The position numbers and the translations under genes were made by a program. Below, in pieces: positions 1 to 5,971 of a stretch of DNA of 7,402 bases. Each line of letters begins with the position of its first letter. The first letter of the stretch is position 1. The DNA is from an archaeon. GTDB lineage: Archaea; Micrarchaeota; Micrarchaeia; Anstonellales; Bilamarchaeaceae. The stretch spans positions 1-7,402 of the forward strand of contig JAGVPF010000177.1 in NCBI GenBank assembly GCA_020052325.1, written 5' to 3'. Below the pieces are notes generated by a model. The model was not told the DNA's origin, did not search any database, and saw only the letters and a list, made by a program, of their open reading frames with translations.

Positions 1-396
1 ATGGATGAAGACAGGATTGTTACAGAACTTTTCTTGGAAAAACCGAACTTCAAAGAAGTGTCCCGGGTCGCAAAGGCGCTCGAAGGCGCTGGAATACGGA
101 ACATCATCATGCCCCCGGAGGACCGGGGCATCAACGCCCATCTGATTGTCGAGAACGCGGACCTCCCGAAAATCCGCCCCATCCTAAAGTCGCTCGGCGT
201 CAGCGCGATGGAGAAGGAGGTAATCATCATTAAGCTCGAGAACAAGCCCGGGACGATGGCCGATGCGGCAAAGAAGATATCTGATAAGGGCGTGAACCTC
301 GTCTATGCGTTCTCGGTCACGATGACCCCCACGCTCTCATACGTCCTGCTCGGGGCCTCCGACAACAAGGCCGCCTTAAAGGCCCTCAACTCCTGA
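1..396 (+). CDS. Tandem ACT-domain protein
   Basis: 131-residue soluble protein that reads as two ACT-type beta-alpha-beta-beta-alpha-beta units. The first spans about residues 5-66 and is divergent. The second, about 72-130, is clear: a hydrophobic strand (EVIIIKLENKPG), then the ACT signature loop NKPGTMADAAKKISDKGVN, then further strands. ACT domains usually bind amino acids or other small ligands and regulate enzymes or transcription; free-standing double-ACT proteins have mostly unknown roles. No catalytic domain is attached and no membrane segment is visible. The ATG is the first base of the window, so the upstream region and ribosome-binding site cannot be judged and the true start could lie further upstream. 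It is convergent with the Lrp-type regulator, 20 bp away. A shared amino-acid-sensing role is inference. Confidence 0.75.
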   Translation: MDEDRIVTELFLEKPNFKEVSRVAKALEGAGIRNIIMPPEDRGINAHLIVENADLPKIRPILKSLGVSAMEKEVIIIKLENKPGTMADAAKKISDKGVNLVYAFSVTMTPTLSYVLLGASDNKAALKALNS

Positions 397-416
397 TTTT
401 TTCTTCTCTCTCATTT
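397..416 (+). terminator. T-rich terminator after the ACT gene
   Basis: The 20 bp between the two convergent genes are almost all pyrimidine on the plus strand, with T6 immediately after the stop codon and T5 at the end. U-rich tracts without a hairpin are the usual archaeal terminator. The tract serves only the plus-strand transcript; the minus-strand regulator has no T-run here and probably terminates inside the ACT gene. Confidence 0.55.
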
Positions 417-1397
417 TTATTGAGACCTGCCCAGGTTGAACTTGTATACGTGGAGGATGGGCGTGTACTCGAAATCCTTAATCACGGGGCCGAACCTGTC
501 GCGTATCTCGCTCAAAGTCTGCTGGAGCTGCTGCGGGCCCTCGATATCGACAGACAGGATTATGTCCCACCTCCCTATGCAGCTCATGAAAAGCGTGATA
601 TGCGGTTTTGACCTGCAGTATTCGTCCACCTCGGCCTCCTTTTCCGCCGTTATTCCCTCGGTGGTTATCAGTATCTCGTAATTCTGGATGCCTATGACAG
701 ATGGCTGGAAAATCGCCTTGTACCCCTGTATGACCTTCATCGTCTCCAGCCTTTTCACGCGCATCCTGGCCGCGTTTGTCGACATGCCTATCTTCCTGCC
801 GATTTCCACCACCGGCGTCTTCGCGTCCCTTGCCAGGATGGACAGGATGGTTATGTCCTTCCTGTCCAGTTTTATCTTCTGGGGGGGCCCGCTGAAAAAG
901 AGGGCTCCTTTCCTTTCCACGCCCTGCTTCTGCAGGAGGTACGTGCGGGGAAACGACCGGATTTTCGTGGCTATGCTGATGGAATAGTTCTGGACAATGC
1001 CCGGATTGTCGGACAGTATCTTTCGTAAAATGTCGGAGAACGTGACACTGTCCTCGGCCATTATGCTGAAGGCGAAATCGAATTTCCCGCCGCATGATGC
1101 GACCCAGCCCACCTGCGGGTGCGATATCAGCGAATCGAGGAACTTCCGCGTCCTCTCGGCCTGCATGTGCCGGATCTGCACCCATACCTCGTGGTCCACA
1201 TACCCGAGCTTCGAGAAATCCACAATGGCGACGAAATTGACTATCGCCTTGTTCCCGATGAGCTTGTGCATCCTGGTCTCTACCATTCGTTTCGATATGC
1301 CGAGCCTCCCCCCAAGCTCGTTCACGCTGACCTTGCAGTCGCTCTCAAGCTCGTATATTATCCTCCTTTCAATCTCATCAAGGGGGTAGTGGCGCAT
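417..1397 (-). CDS. Double Lrp/AsnC-family transcriptional regulator
   Basis: 326 residues, about twice the usual 150 of an Lrp/AsnC protein, and built as two complete copies. Copy 1 has a winged helix-turn-helix at about 5-60 (LDEIERRIIYELESD, then ELGGRLGISKRMVETRMHKL) and a RAM ligand-binding/dimerisation domain at about 68-155 with the GKFDF turn. After a basic linker, copy 2 has a helix-turn-helix at about 175-232 (LDRKDITILSILARDAK, then EIGRKIGMSTNAARMRVKRL) and a RAM domain at about 240-322 with GRWDI. The family usually senses amino acids and controls metabolism or itself. A fused pair would be a covalent pseudo-dimer whose two recognition helices can differ. The ATG at 1397 is preceded by GGTGA with 9-nt spacing, which supports this start. 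The leader is about 80 nt long and holds repeated CCCATTTTG motifs that could be its own operators. It is divergent from the gene at 1584. Target genes are unknown. Confidence 0.9.
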   Translation of the reverse strand: MRHYPLDEIERRIIYELESDCKVSVNELGGRLGISKRMVETRMHKLIGNKAIVNFVAIVDFSKLGYVDHEVWVQIRHMQAERTRKFLDSLISHPQVGWVASCGGKFDFAFSIMAEDSVTFSDILRKILSDNPGIVQNYSISIATKIRSFPRTYLLQKQGVERKGALFFSGPPQKIKLDRKDITILSILARDAKTPVVEIGRKIGMSTNAARMRVKRLETMKVIQGYKAIFQPSVIGIQNYEILITTEGITAEKEAEVDEYCRSKPHITLFMSCIGRWDIILSVDIEGPQQLQQTLSEIRDRFGPVIKDFEYTPILHVYKFNLGRSQ

Positions 1398-1409
1398 CTT
1401 TGGATTTCA

Positions 1410-1421
1410 CCCATTTTGCCC
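1410..1421. promoter_or_regulatory. CCCATTTTG motif, copy 1 (putative regulator site)
   Basis: CCCATTTTGCCC lies 13 bp from the Lrp-type gene's start codon and touches its GGTGA ribosome-binding site on the minus strand. A near-identical 12-mer occurs 48 bp away. Repetition inside the leader of an Lrp-type gene suggests an autoregulatory site. This is inferred from position and repetition only. Confidence 0.3.
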
Positions 1422-1457
1422 AAGGACGCAGAGAAACCAAAAAAACCATCCTTTTTT

Positions 1458-1469
1458 CCCATTTTGGGC
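1458..1469. promoter_or_regulatory. CCCATTTTG motif, copy 2 (putative regulator site)
   Basis: CCCATTTTGGGC matches copy 1 at 11 of 12 positions. It contains an exact dyad, CCCA-TTT-TGGG, as expected for a site read by a two-fold-symmetric regulator. It sits just downstream of the predicted transcription start of the Lrp-type gene, where binding would block it. Confidence 0.35.
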
Positions 1470-1497
1470 ATTATTATTGTTCTATTCTATCCTTTTG

Positions 1498-1506
1498 AAT
1501 ATTTAT
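1498..1506 (-). promoter_or_regulatory. Candidate TATA box for the Lrp-type gene
   Basis: The minus strand reads ATAAATATT inside an AT-rich stretch. Transcription would begin near 1475, giving a leader of about 78 nt, consistent with this gene having a GGTGA ribosome-binding site. The surrounding AT-richness makes the exact box uncertain. Confidence 0.4.
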
Positions 1507-1553
1507 TATTGCCGGATTCCATTTTTCAGGAAATACGACGTATCTCCGTTTGA

Positions 1554-1562
1554 TTTATATTA
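1554..1562 (+). promoter_or_regulatory. TATA box for the gene at 1584
   Basis: TTTATATTA is centred 26 bp before the ATG at 1584, the distance expected between an archaeal TATA box and the start of transcription. With no ribosome-binding site in between, the mRNA is probably leaderless and begins at or next to that ATG. Confidence 0.65.
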
Positions 1563-1583
1563 CTTTCCTGACAGATGATAATC

Positions 1584-2747
1584 ATGAACGCTCACCATCT
1601 AAAACAATCTATCTCCCAGCCTCAATCAGAGAGGACGGGCTATAAGATGGTGCTCCATGACATCCTCGTCAACCGCCTCAACCTCTCGCCTTTCAGGCCC
1701 CTTGTCGACAACCCCTACGTTAAAACCGCGAAGGCCGGCCGTTTCCACCAGAGCAGCTGCGCAATAGCCTTATACTCCAATGCATTCACCCAGAAAGCGG
1801 TTTTCCCATACGAGCTCGCCCCGTTCGGGTACATCAACAAGAAATACGGGGAACTGTTCTCGTTCGGCATATACCGCCGGAGCGACGGCGAGCTGTTCGG
1901 AAGCATCATCCCCCTCACAGCGAACCTTGAATCGATATCGCAATTCACGCGGGAAGCCATGGCCGAGCTGCCTATTCGCGGAATCTACGTCCGCTTCCTG
2001 CGCACTCCGGACTATGTGCGATTGGTATCTGAGTTCGGGTTCACCCCGGCAAAAGAGGAGCCATGGCTGCGGGATGCCCCGGAAGAGGACGAGAGCCTCT
2101 CGCACTCGCGCGTGGATTTGCGGAGCATGTTTTCGGCAGGCGGGGAACTCATTTTCCCCCCCCTGAAACGGAATTTTCACCGGGCCATGAACTTTTTGGA
2201 AAGGACCGGGATGGACTTCTCATTCGTCCCGATTACGCCCGAAAACAGCTATGTCGCGTGGGATATCGTCCAGAAGCACTTCGAGATGCTCGAATCCCGC
2301 GGAAAGCTTGTGGGGTCCACCCATCACGACTACCTGGGCCTGCTGCACCCGGACATCATCTCTCTTAAGACCGTGACCGCCTGCCTCGGCATGATCGGAA
2401 AGCTGCCCATATCCGTGTTCATCGGTGAATCGAACGGCAATGACGCTATCTCGGGATATGCAGGAATCACCCTAAGGGACATCGATTATGCCACGGGCAA
2501 GGAATACCTCCCCATCCAGAAGGAAATCGATGGCATGGAAGAAAGGCACGGGCTCGGCAGCATCTGGAAGGGGGCATCGGCAATCCCCACCTACGTATTC
2601 ATCCGCCTGTTCTCGCAGTTCCATTCGGAGGGCTACCATCATTTCTTCATGGGCGGCTCCGAGCATGCCGATATCGACACGTGGAAGCACAAGCAGATGG
2701 GCGCAGAAAAAGACCCCACCTACTGGGCCGTTTATTCCCGCAAGTGA
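1584..2747 (+). CDS. Putative acyl/aminoacyl transferase, DUF2156/FemAB-like (GNAT fold)
   Basis: 387 residues, soluble, no signal peptide or membrane segment. I do not recognise a specific gene. The layout resembles DUF2156/FemAB-like double-GNAT proteins. An N-terminal unit of alternating strands (about 45-130) includes FSFGIYRRSDGELFGSIIPL. A C-terminal unit (about 195-385) includes ISVFIGESNGNDAISGYAGI, a helix FIRLFSQFHSEGYHHFFMGG, and the closing GGSEHADIDTWKHKQMG, which recalls the glycine-rich strand plus helix-with-lysine end of that family. Relatives move acyl or aminoacyl groups onto lipids, peptidoglycan precursors or tRNA-linked substrates; the substrate here cannot be told. An ATG at 1575 is in frame, but the TATA box at 1554-1562 places the transcription start near 1584, so I chose the later ATG. 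It is divergent from the double Lrp gene and shares its intergenic region, making it a candidate target. The family call is moderate. Confidence 0.5.
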   Translation: MNAHHLKQSISQPQSERTGYKMVLHDILVNRLNLSPFRPLVDNPYVKTAKAGRFHQSSCAIALYSNAFTQKAVFPYELAPFGYINKKYGELFSFGIYRRSDGELFGSIIPLTANLESISQFTREAMAELPIRGIYVRFLRTPDYVRLVSEFGFTPAKEEPWLRDAPEEDESLSHSRVDLRSMFSAGGELIFPPLKRNFHRAMNFLERTGMDFSFVPITPENSYVAWDIVQKHFEMLESRGKLVGSTHHDYLGLLHPDIISLKTVTACLGMIGKLPISVFIGESNGNDAISGYAGITLRDIDYATGKEYLPIQKEIDGMEERHGLGSIWKGASAIPTYVFIRLFSQFHSEGYHHFFMGGSEHADIDTWKHKQMGAEKDPTYWAVYSRK

Positions 2748-2784
2748 CATCGCCGCTTAGGAGGGGCCTTTGCAGTCCCAATTC

Positions 2785-2792
2785 CTTATATT
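2785..2792 (+). promoter_or_regulatory. TATA box for purA
   Basis: CTTATATT is centred about 26 bp upstream of the ATG at 2815. The bases in between are pyrimidine-rich with no ribosome-binding site, so transcription probably starts at the ATG and the mRNA is leaderless. This box also argues against the upstream in-frame TTG at 2770, which would lie before the transcription start. Confidence 0.65.
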
Positions 2793-2814
2793 CCCTTCTT
2801 ACCCTATTCTTGCC

Positions 2815-4086
2815 ATGTCGGTGACGCTTATCCTGGGGTTGCAATGGGGGGACGAGGGTAAGGGCAAGATAGTGGACCTGCTTGCCGAGGATTACGAGTA
2901 CATCGTCCGATTCAACGGGGGCGACAACGCCGGCCACACGGTCAGAAAGGGTGATGAGGAGTTCAAGCTCCACCTTGTCCCCTCCGGCGTCTTTTACCCG
3001 GATAAGACGAAAGTCATCGGGAACGGGGTCGTGGTGAACCCGGAAACCCTCGTTTCAGAAATCGAGATGGCCGAATCCCGCGGCTATCCGATGAAGCGGC
3101 TCTTTGTCAGTTCGGACGCGCACATAGTCCTGAGCTGGCACAAAATAATGGACGGGGCACTTGAACAGACCGGGAAAATCGGCACCACGAAAAAAGGGAT
3201 CGGCCCGGCATACTCGGACAAGGCTTCCCGGACCTACTCGATACGCGCTTGCGACCTGCTCCTTCCTGAGAAAGAGCTGAAGGAAAAACTATTGCGCATC
3301 GCCGCTCATAAGAAGAAATTGTTTTCAGCCCTCGGCTTTCCGGATTTCGATTCGGAATCCGTCGTATCCGGCCTTATGAAAAGCGCGATAACGATAAGGC
3401 CGCATGTCGCGGACACGCAGTTCATCCTCAACGACGCGATAGCAAAAGGCAAAAGCGTCCTGCTTGAAGGCGCCCAGGGGGCATTGCTCGATATCGACCA
3501 CGGGACGTTCCCGTATGTGACCTCATCCAACACAACGTCCGGAGCAGGTTGCACCGGGACAGGGATACCGCCGCAGAAAATCCACAGCGTTGTCGGGATA
3601 GCGAAGGCATACACGACCCGCGTGGGCGAAGGGCCGTTTCCGACCGAGCTCACCGGTTCATTGGGGGAGGAAATACGAAAGGTGGGGGCCGAATTCGGGA
3701 CAACCACCGGGCGGCCCAGGCGCTGCGGCTGGCTGGACCTGGTCGTGCTGCGCTACACCTGCATGATAAACGGCGTCACGGAAATCGCGCTCACGAAGCT
3801 CGATGTGCTAAGCAACCTCAAAGAAATCAAGGTCGCCGTGGCTTACGAAATAGTCGGCAAGAAAACGGAAAACTTCCCCCTCGACCTGCCCCGCCTCGCA
3901 AAAGCCGTCCCGGTATACGAGACGCTTCCGGGCTGGGAAGGGGACATAACGAAATGCACGTCGCTTGCTGATTTGCCCAAGAACGCGAGGAAATACGTCG
4001 AATACGTGGAGAATAAGCTCGGCACTCCGGTAAAAATAGTTTCAGTGGGCCCGAAAAGGGAAGAGACGATTCTCGTTAACCCCTGA
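2815..4086 (+). CDS. purA: Adenylosuccinate synthetase
   Basis: Catalyses GTP-dependent condensation of IMP with aspartate to adenylosuccinate, the first committed step from IMP to AMP, in the cytosol. 423 residues, close to the full-length bacterial-type enzyme (about 430) and much longer than the roughly 340-residue form of some hyperthermophilic archaea. Visible motifs: P-loop GDEGKGK at 12-18 with catalytic Asp13; NGGDNAGHT at 34-42 with catalytic His41; GNGVVVNP; GTTKKGIGPAYSDKASR; LLEGAQGALLDIDHGTFPYV followed by TSSNT; KAYTTRVGEGPFPTEL; GTTTGRPRRCGWLD; ALTKLDVL; and ETLPGW. All active-site signatures look intact. The start at ATG 2815 is set by the motif register, which matches the E. 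coli numbering of Asp13 and His41, and by the TATA box 26 bp upstream. It is monocistronic, and its stop lies 4 bp from the stop of the convergent DHH gene. Confidence 0.97.
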   Translation: MSVTLILGLQWGDEGKGKIVDLLAEDYEYIVRFNGGDNAGHTVRKGDEEFKLHLVPSGVFYPDKTKVIGNGVVVNPETLVSEIEMAESRGYPMKRLFVSSDAHIVLSWHKIMDGALEQTGKIGTTKKGIGPAYSDKASRTYSIRACDLLLPEKELKEKLLRIAAHKKKLFSALGFPDFDSESVVSGLMKSAITIRPHVADTQFILNDAIAKGKSVLLEGAQGALLDIDHGTFPYVTSSNTTSGAGCTGTGIPPQKIHSVVGIAKAYTTRVGEGPFPTELTGSLGEEIRKVGAEFGTTTGRPRRCGWLDLVVLRYTCMINGVTEIALTKLDVLSNLKEIKVAVAYEIVGKKTENFPLDLPRLAKAVPVYETLPGWEGDITKCTSLADLPKNARKYVEYVENKLGTPVKIVSVGPKREETILVNP

Positions 4087-4090
4087 TTGC

Positions 4091-5047
4091 TTAGCTCTTG
4101 CCGCTTTCCGCCAGCCGAACGAATTCTTCCACGCAGGTCTTCAGCGATTCATCGGTATGCGCCTTGAGGGCCGCTCCGGCGGCCTTTGCATGGCCTCCGC
4201 CTGCGCCGCCCAGCATTTGCGCGGCCTGCGCCATGACCTTGTTCAGGGGAACGCTGACCGACTTTCGCGCCCTTGCGGAAATCCTCGTCTCCTTCTCGAA
4301 ATCCTTCCATTTTGCTACAAAACAGACATCCGCCGCATCGGCTATCAGCGAGGCGGCGTCGCTCTCGTTGCTTCCGACCTCGGTGGTGGCTATGATGTAG
4401 CCTGCGGCATAGACGAACTCCAGCCGTTTCATCGCGGTAAGCATCGCCAGCTTGGTTTCCGGCTTGGGGTCGGGCTCGGCTATCTCGAGAAGCTCCCTGT
4501 AATCCGCTTTCGCGGCTTTCATGAGCCTGCCTAATGTGTCGAATGTGCCGGCCCTTGCGGATTTGAAGCGCGCACCATCAGCGATAATGCCGACGGACAA
4601 CCCGAAAGCCGCATCCGGCCCAATCTCCGTCAAATTCGCAATTATCTCGGATGCGGATGGCGAATCCGGGTCGAGTATCTCGAACTCGCCTTTCATGTCC
4701 CGCCCGTCGCTCCGGTGGTGGTCGATGATTAGGATGAGTTTCCACCCCTTCGCATTGGGAATGAGCGTGAATGCGCTCGTGTCGACAACGGCAAGGCCGT
4801 CGAATTCCTCTTTTCGCAGTGATGAAAGGGGAACGGTTTTGATGCCGAGCCTCTCGATGAGCATCCTCGCGCCTTCGTTGGGCTCTTCGTCAGTGCATAT
4901 CACGCTTCCCGGGATGATTTTGCTGAGCGCGAATGCGGAGGCGATGGCGTCGGTGTCCGCCCGGTTGTGGGTGGCTATCGCCACCCTTCCCTTGGCGTAT
5001 TTTGCGAGGAACTCGCGGAATACCTCAGGGTGCCCCGCCTTTTGCAT
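4091..5047 (-). CDS. DHH-family phosphoesterase (NrnA-like, DHH plus DHHA1)
   Basis: 318-residue soluble metal-dependent phosphoesterase. The DHH domain holds HNRADTDA (His27, Asp31, Asp33), AVVDTS (Asp89), IIDHH (Asp109-His111) and GIIADGARF (Asp157), the set of manganese ligands of the superfamily. The C-terminal DHHA1 substrate domain (about 200-315) ends with GGGHAKAAGA (His286). Bacterial relatives of this size (NrnA) degrade nanoRNAs and/or dephosphorylate pAp; archaeal members act on short RNA, DNA or cyclic dinucleotide products, so the exact substrate is open. Its place at the end of an operon beside exosome genes makes RNA-fragment recycling a reasonable inference. The ATG at 5047 overlaps the prefoldin gene by 23 nt, with AAGGGG a few bases upstream, which suggests coupled translation. 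Convergent with purA. Confidence 0.88.
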   Translation of the reverse strand: MQKAGHPEVFREFLAKYAKGRVAIATHNRADTDAIASAFALSKIIPGSVICTDEEPNEGARMLIERLGIKTVPLSSLRKEEFDGLAVVDTSAFTLIPNAKGWKLILIIDHHRSDGRDMKGEFEILDPDSPSASEIIANLTEIGPDAAFGLSVGIIADGARFKSARAGTFDTLGRLMKAAKADYRELLEIAEPDPKPETKLAMLTAMKRLEFVYAAGYIIATTEVGSNESDAASLIADAADVCFVAKWKDFEKETRISARARKSVSVPLNKVMAQAAQMLGGAGGGHAKAAGAALKAHTDESLKTCVEEFVRLAESGKS

Positions 5048-5381
5048 ACCCCTTCATCCTCTCCTGGAGCTTCTTCTGGGTGTCGACGACCATCGTGCGG
5101 AGCTTCTCCTCCTGCTTGGAAATCGCGTTGAGCTTGACATCTATCAGCTCGTTCCTCTCCTTGAGGTCTGATTCCGCGGTTTCCCTCGTAGTGTGGAGCA
5201 AGATCGAGCCGACTGAGCGGTATACCTCGCCCTTGGCCTTCTTCAATTCGTCCAGGGCGTGCTTAATCTCGTTTAGCTGTATCTGGAGCTGGTGCTTCTG
5301 AATCAGCAGGACTTCAAGCTGCTTTTCCATGTTCTCATATTCAATCAGTTCCCTGTTCAGATCTTCCTGTTCCTTTTTCAT
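5025..5381 (-). CDS. pfdB: Prefoldin beta subunit
   Basis: 118 residues. Forms the hexameric alpha2-beta4 'jellyfish' chaperone that captures unfolded proteins and passes them to the thermosome in the cytosol. The sequence has the beta-type layout: an N-terminal coiled-coil helix (about 1-50, heptad-rich, ending in QLQIQLNEIKHALDELKKA), a short beta-hairpin centre (GEVYRSVGSILL, about 51-62, then HTTRETAESDL), and a second coiled-coil helix (about 73-110). The GEVYRSVG core is typical of beta subunits. The ATG follows GAGGTG with 5-nt spacing and overlaps the Pcc1 stop as ATGA. Prefoldin beta next to Pcc1 is a conserved archaeal arrangement. The last 23 nt overlap the DHH gene. Confidence 0.92.
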   Translation of the reverse strand: MKKEQEDLNRELIEYENMEKQLEVLLIQKHQLQIQLNEIKHALDELKKAKGEVYRSVGSILLHTTRETAESDLKERNELIDVKLNAISKQEEKLRTMVVDTQKKLQERMKGYAKGGAP

Positions 5382-5623
5382 TTTTGCACCTCTTCTTTTT
5401 CTACGCCCTCGAACACTTGGAATGCCCGCAGGAATGCGTTCACTGATGCCCTTAATGCGACGATATCATCCGCTTCAATGCCGAGTGTGAGCGTGTTTCC
5501 GTTGCTTTCTATCTTCGTTTTTGAGCGGTTACCTATGTTTCCCTCATGGGAGGCGCTAATCCTCGCGGCCTCTGCGGCATTCCTGTCCGGAAACGCCACC
5601 TCGATTATGCATCTGGCCTTCAC
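5378..5623 (-). CDS. pcc1: KEOPS complex subunit Pcc1
   Basis: 81 residues from the GTG at 5623. Pcc1 is the small dimerising subunit of KEOPS, which with Kae1, Bud32 and Cgi121 makes the t6A modification at position 37 of ANN-decoding tRNAs. Visible family traits: an opening strand (CIIEVAFPDRNAAEAARISASHEG), a middle strand pair ending in NTLTLGIEA, then the hallmark DDIVALRASVNAFLRAFQV helix near residues 52-70. Length matches the family (about 75-90). The GTG is preceded by GGAGGG at good spacing (8 nt after GGAGG). An in-frame TTG at 5629 lies only about 3 nt from that site, so GTG is preferred; the difference is two residues. The stop overlaps the prefoldin start by 4 nt. The catalytic subunit Kae1 is not in this window. 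Confidence 0.88.
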   Translation of the reverse strand: MKARCIIEVAFPDRNAAEAARISASHEGNIGNRSKTKIESNGNTLTLGIEADDIVALRASVNAFLRAFQVFEGVEKEEVQK

Positions 5624-5644
5624 GAGCAAACCCTCCGTTCCGAT

Positions 5645-5908
5645 TTATTTCTCAGTTGAGTTCAAAAGCCTTTCCTCTTTGAACCGCCAGCGGCCGAGCT
5701 CGTCGACCCCAATCACGGAGATGCGGGCAGCCTCGCCCTTCCTCTCCTCGAGTATGGAAACCGTCGCATCCCCGGACTTCCTGGCATCAATGGCGAGGCC
5801 TGCTATCGTCTTCTTGCCCCGCGCGACGTACCGCTCGCCGCTTTTCCGTGCCATCTTACCGGCTAGCGCGCGCGTATCCTTCGAGGCATAACGGCTGGTG
5901 GTGTACAT
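5645..5908 (-). CDS. Half-length Brix/Imp4-like protein, probable ribosome biogenesis factor
   Basis: 87 residues. The start resembles archaeal Brix/Imp4 proteins: YTTSRYASKDTRALAGKMA, then the basic YVARGKKT (27-34), a helix LAIDARKSGDA, and the strand VSILEERKGEAARISVI. Archaeal Brix proteins are about 150-200 residues with two related half-domains, each like a class IIa tRNA-synthetase anticodon-binding fold, and are thought to bind rRNA precursors. Only the N-terminal half is present, followed by WRFKEERLLNSTEK and a stop. Only 21 nt separate that stop from the Pcc1 start, so no second half can be hidden nearby. GGTG 8 nt before the ATG and the TATA box at 5955-5962 support this start and make it first in the operon. 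The position between rpoP and pcc1 is where archaea often keep their Brix gene, which supports the call. Confidence 0.65.
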   Translation of the reverse strand: MYTTSRYASKDTRALAGKMARKSGERYVARGKKTIAGLAIDARKSGDATVSILEERKGEAARISVIGVDELGRWRFKEERLLNSTEK

Positions 5909-5954
5909 GTTGTCCGCACCAAATCATAAAATCACAAAATGAATAAAAATGAGG

Positions 5955-5962
5955 TTATAAAA
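5955..5962 (-). promoter_or_regulatory. TATA box of the brix-pcc1-pfdB-dhh operon
   Basis: The minus strand reads TTTTATAA. Transcription would start near 5933, leaving a leader of about 25 nt that contains GGTG (5917-5920) 8 nt before the ATG at 5908. It lies directly after the T-run that ends the rpoP transcript. Confidence 0.55.
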
Positions 5963-5964
5963 TG

Positions 5965-5971
5965 AAAAAAA
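5965..5971 (-). terminator. T7 terminator directly after rpoP
   Basis: On the minus strand seven T residues follow the rpoP stop codon without a gap, and more T-rich sequence (CATTTT, CATTTTTATTCATTTT) follows. This is a typical hairpin-free archaeal terminator, marking the end of the rrp41-rrp42-L37Ae-rpoP transcript, though read-through into the next operon is possible. Confidence 0.5.

Noticed and set aside
478..1185. Minus-strand frame of 235 codons inside the Lrp-type gene
   Set aside because: Rich in His, Arg, Gly and Pro with no fold pattern; an out-of-frame shadow of the double Lrp gene.
2770..2814. TTG start giving purA 15 extra residues
   Set aside because: The TATA box at 2785-2792 lies inside this extension, the extra residues are not part of PurA, and Asp13/His41 numbering matches the family only from ATG 2815.
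5630..5650. Frameshift splitting a normal-length Brix gene
   Set aside because: Only 21 nt lie between the Brix stop and the pcc1 start, and the pcc1 region reads as an intact Pcc1, so no second half of Brix is present in any frame.
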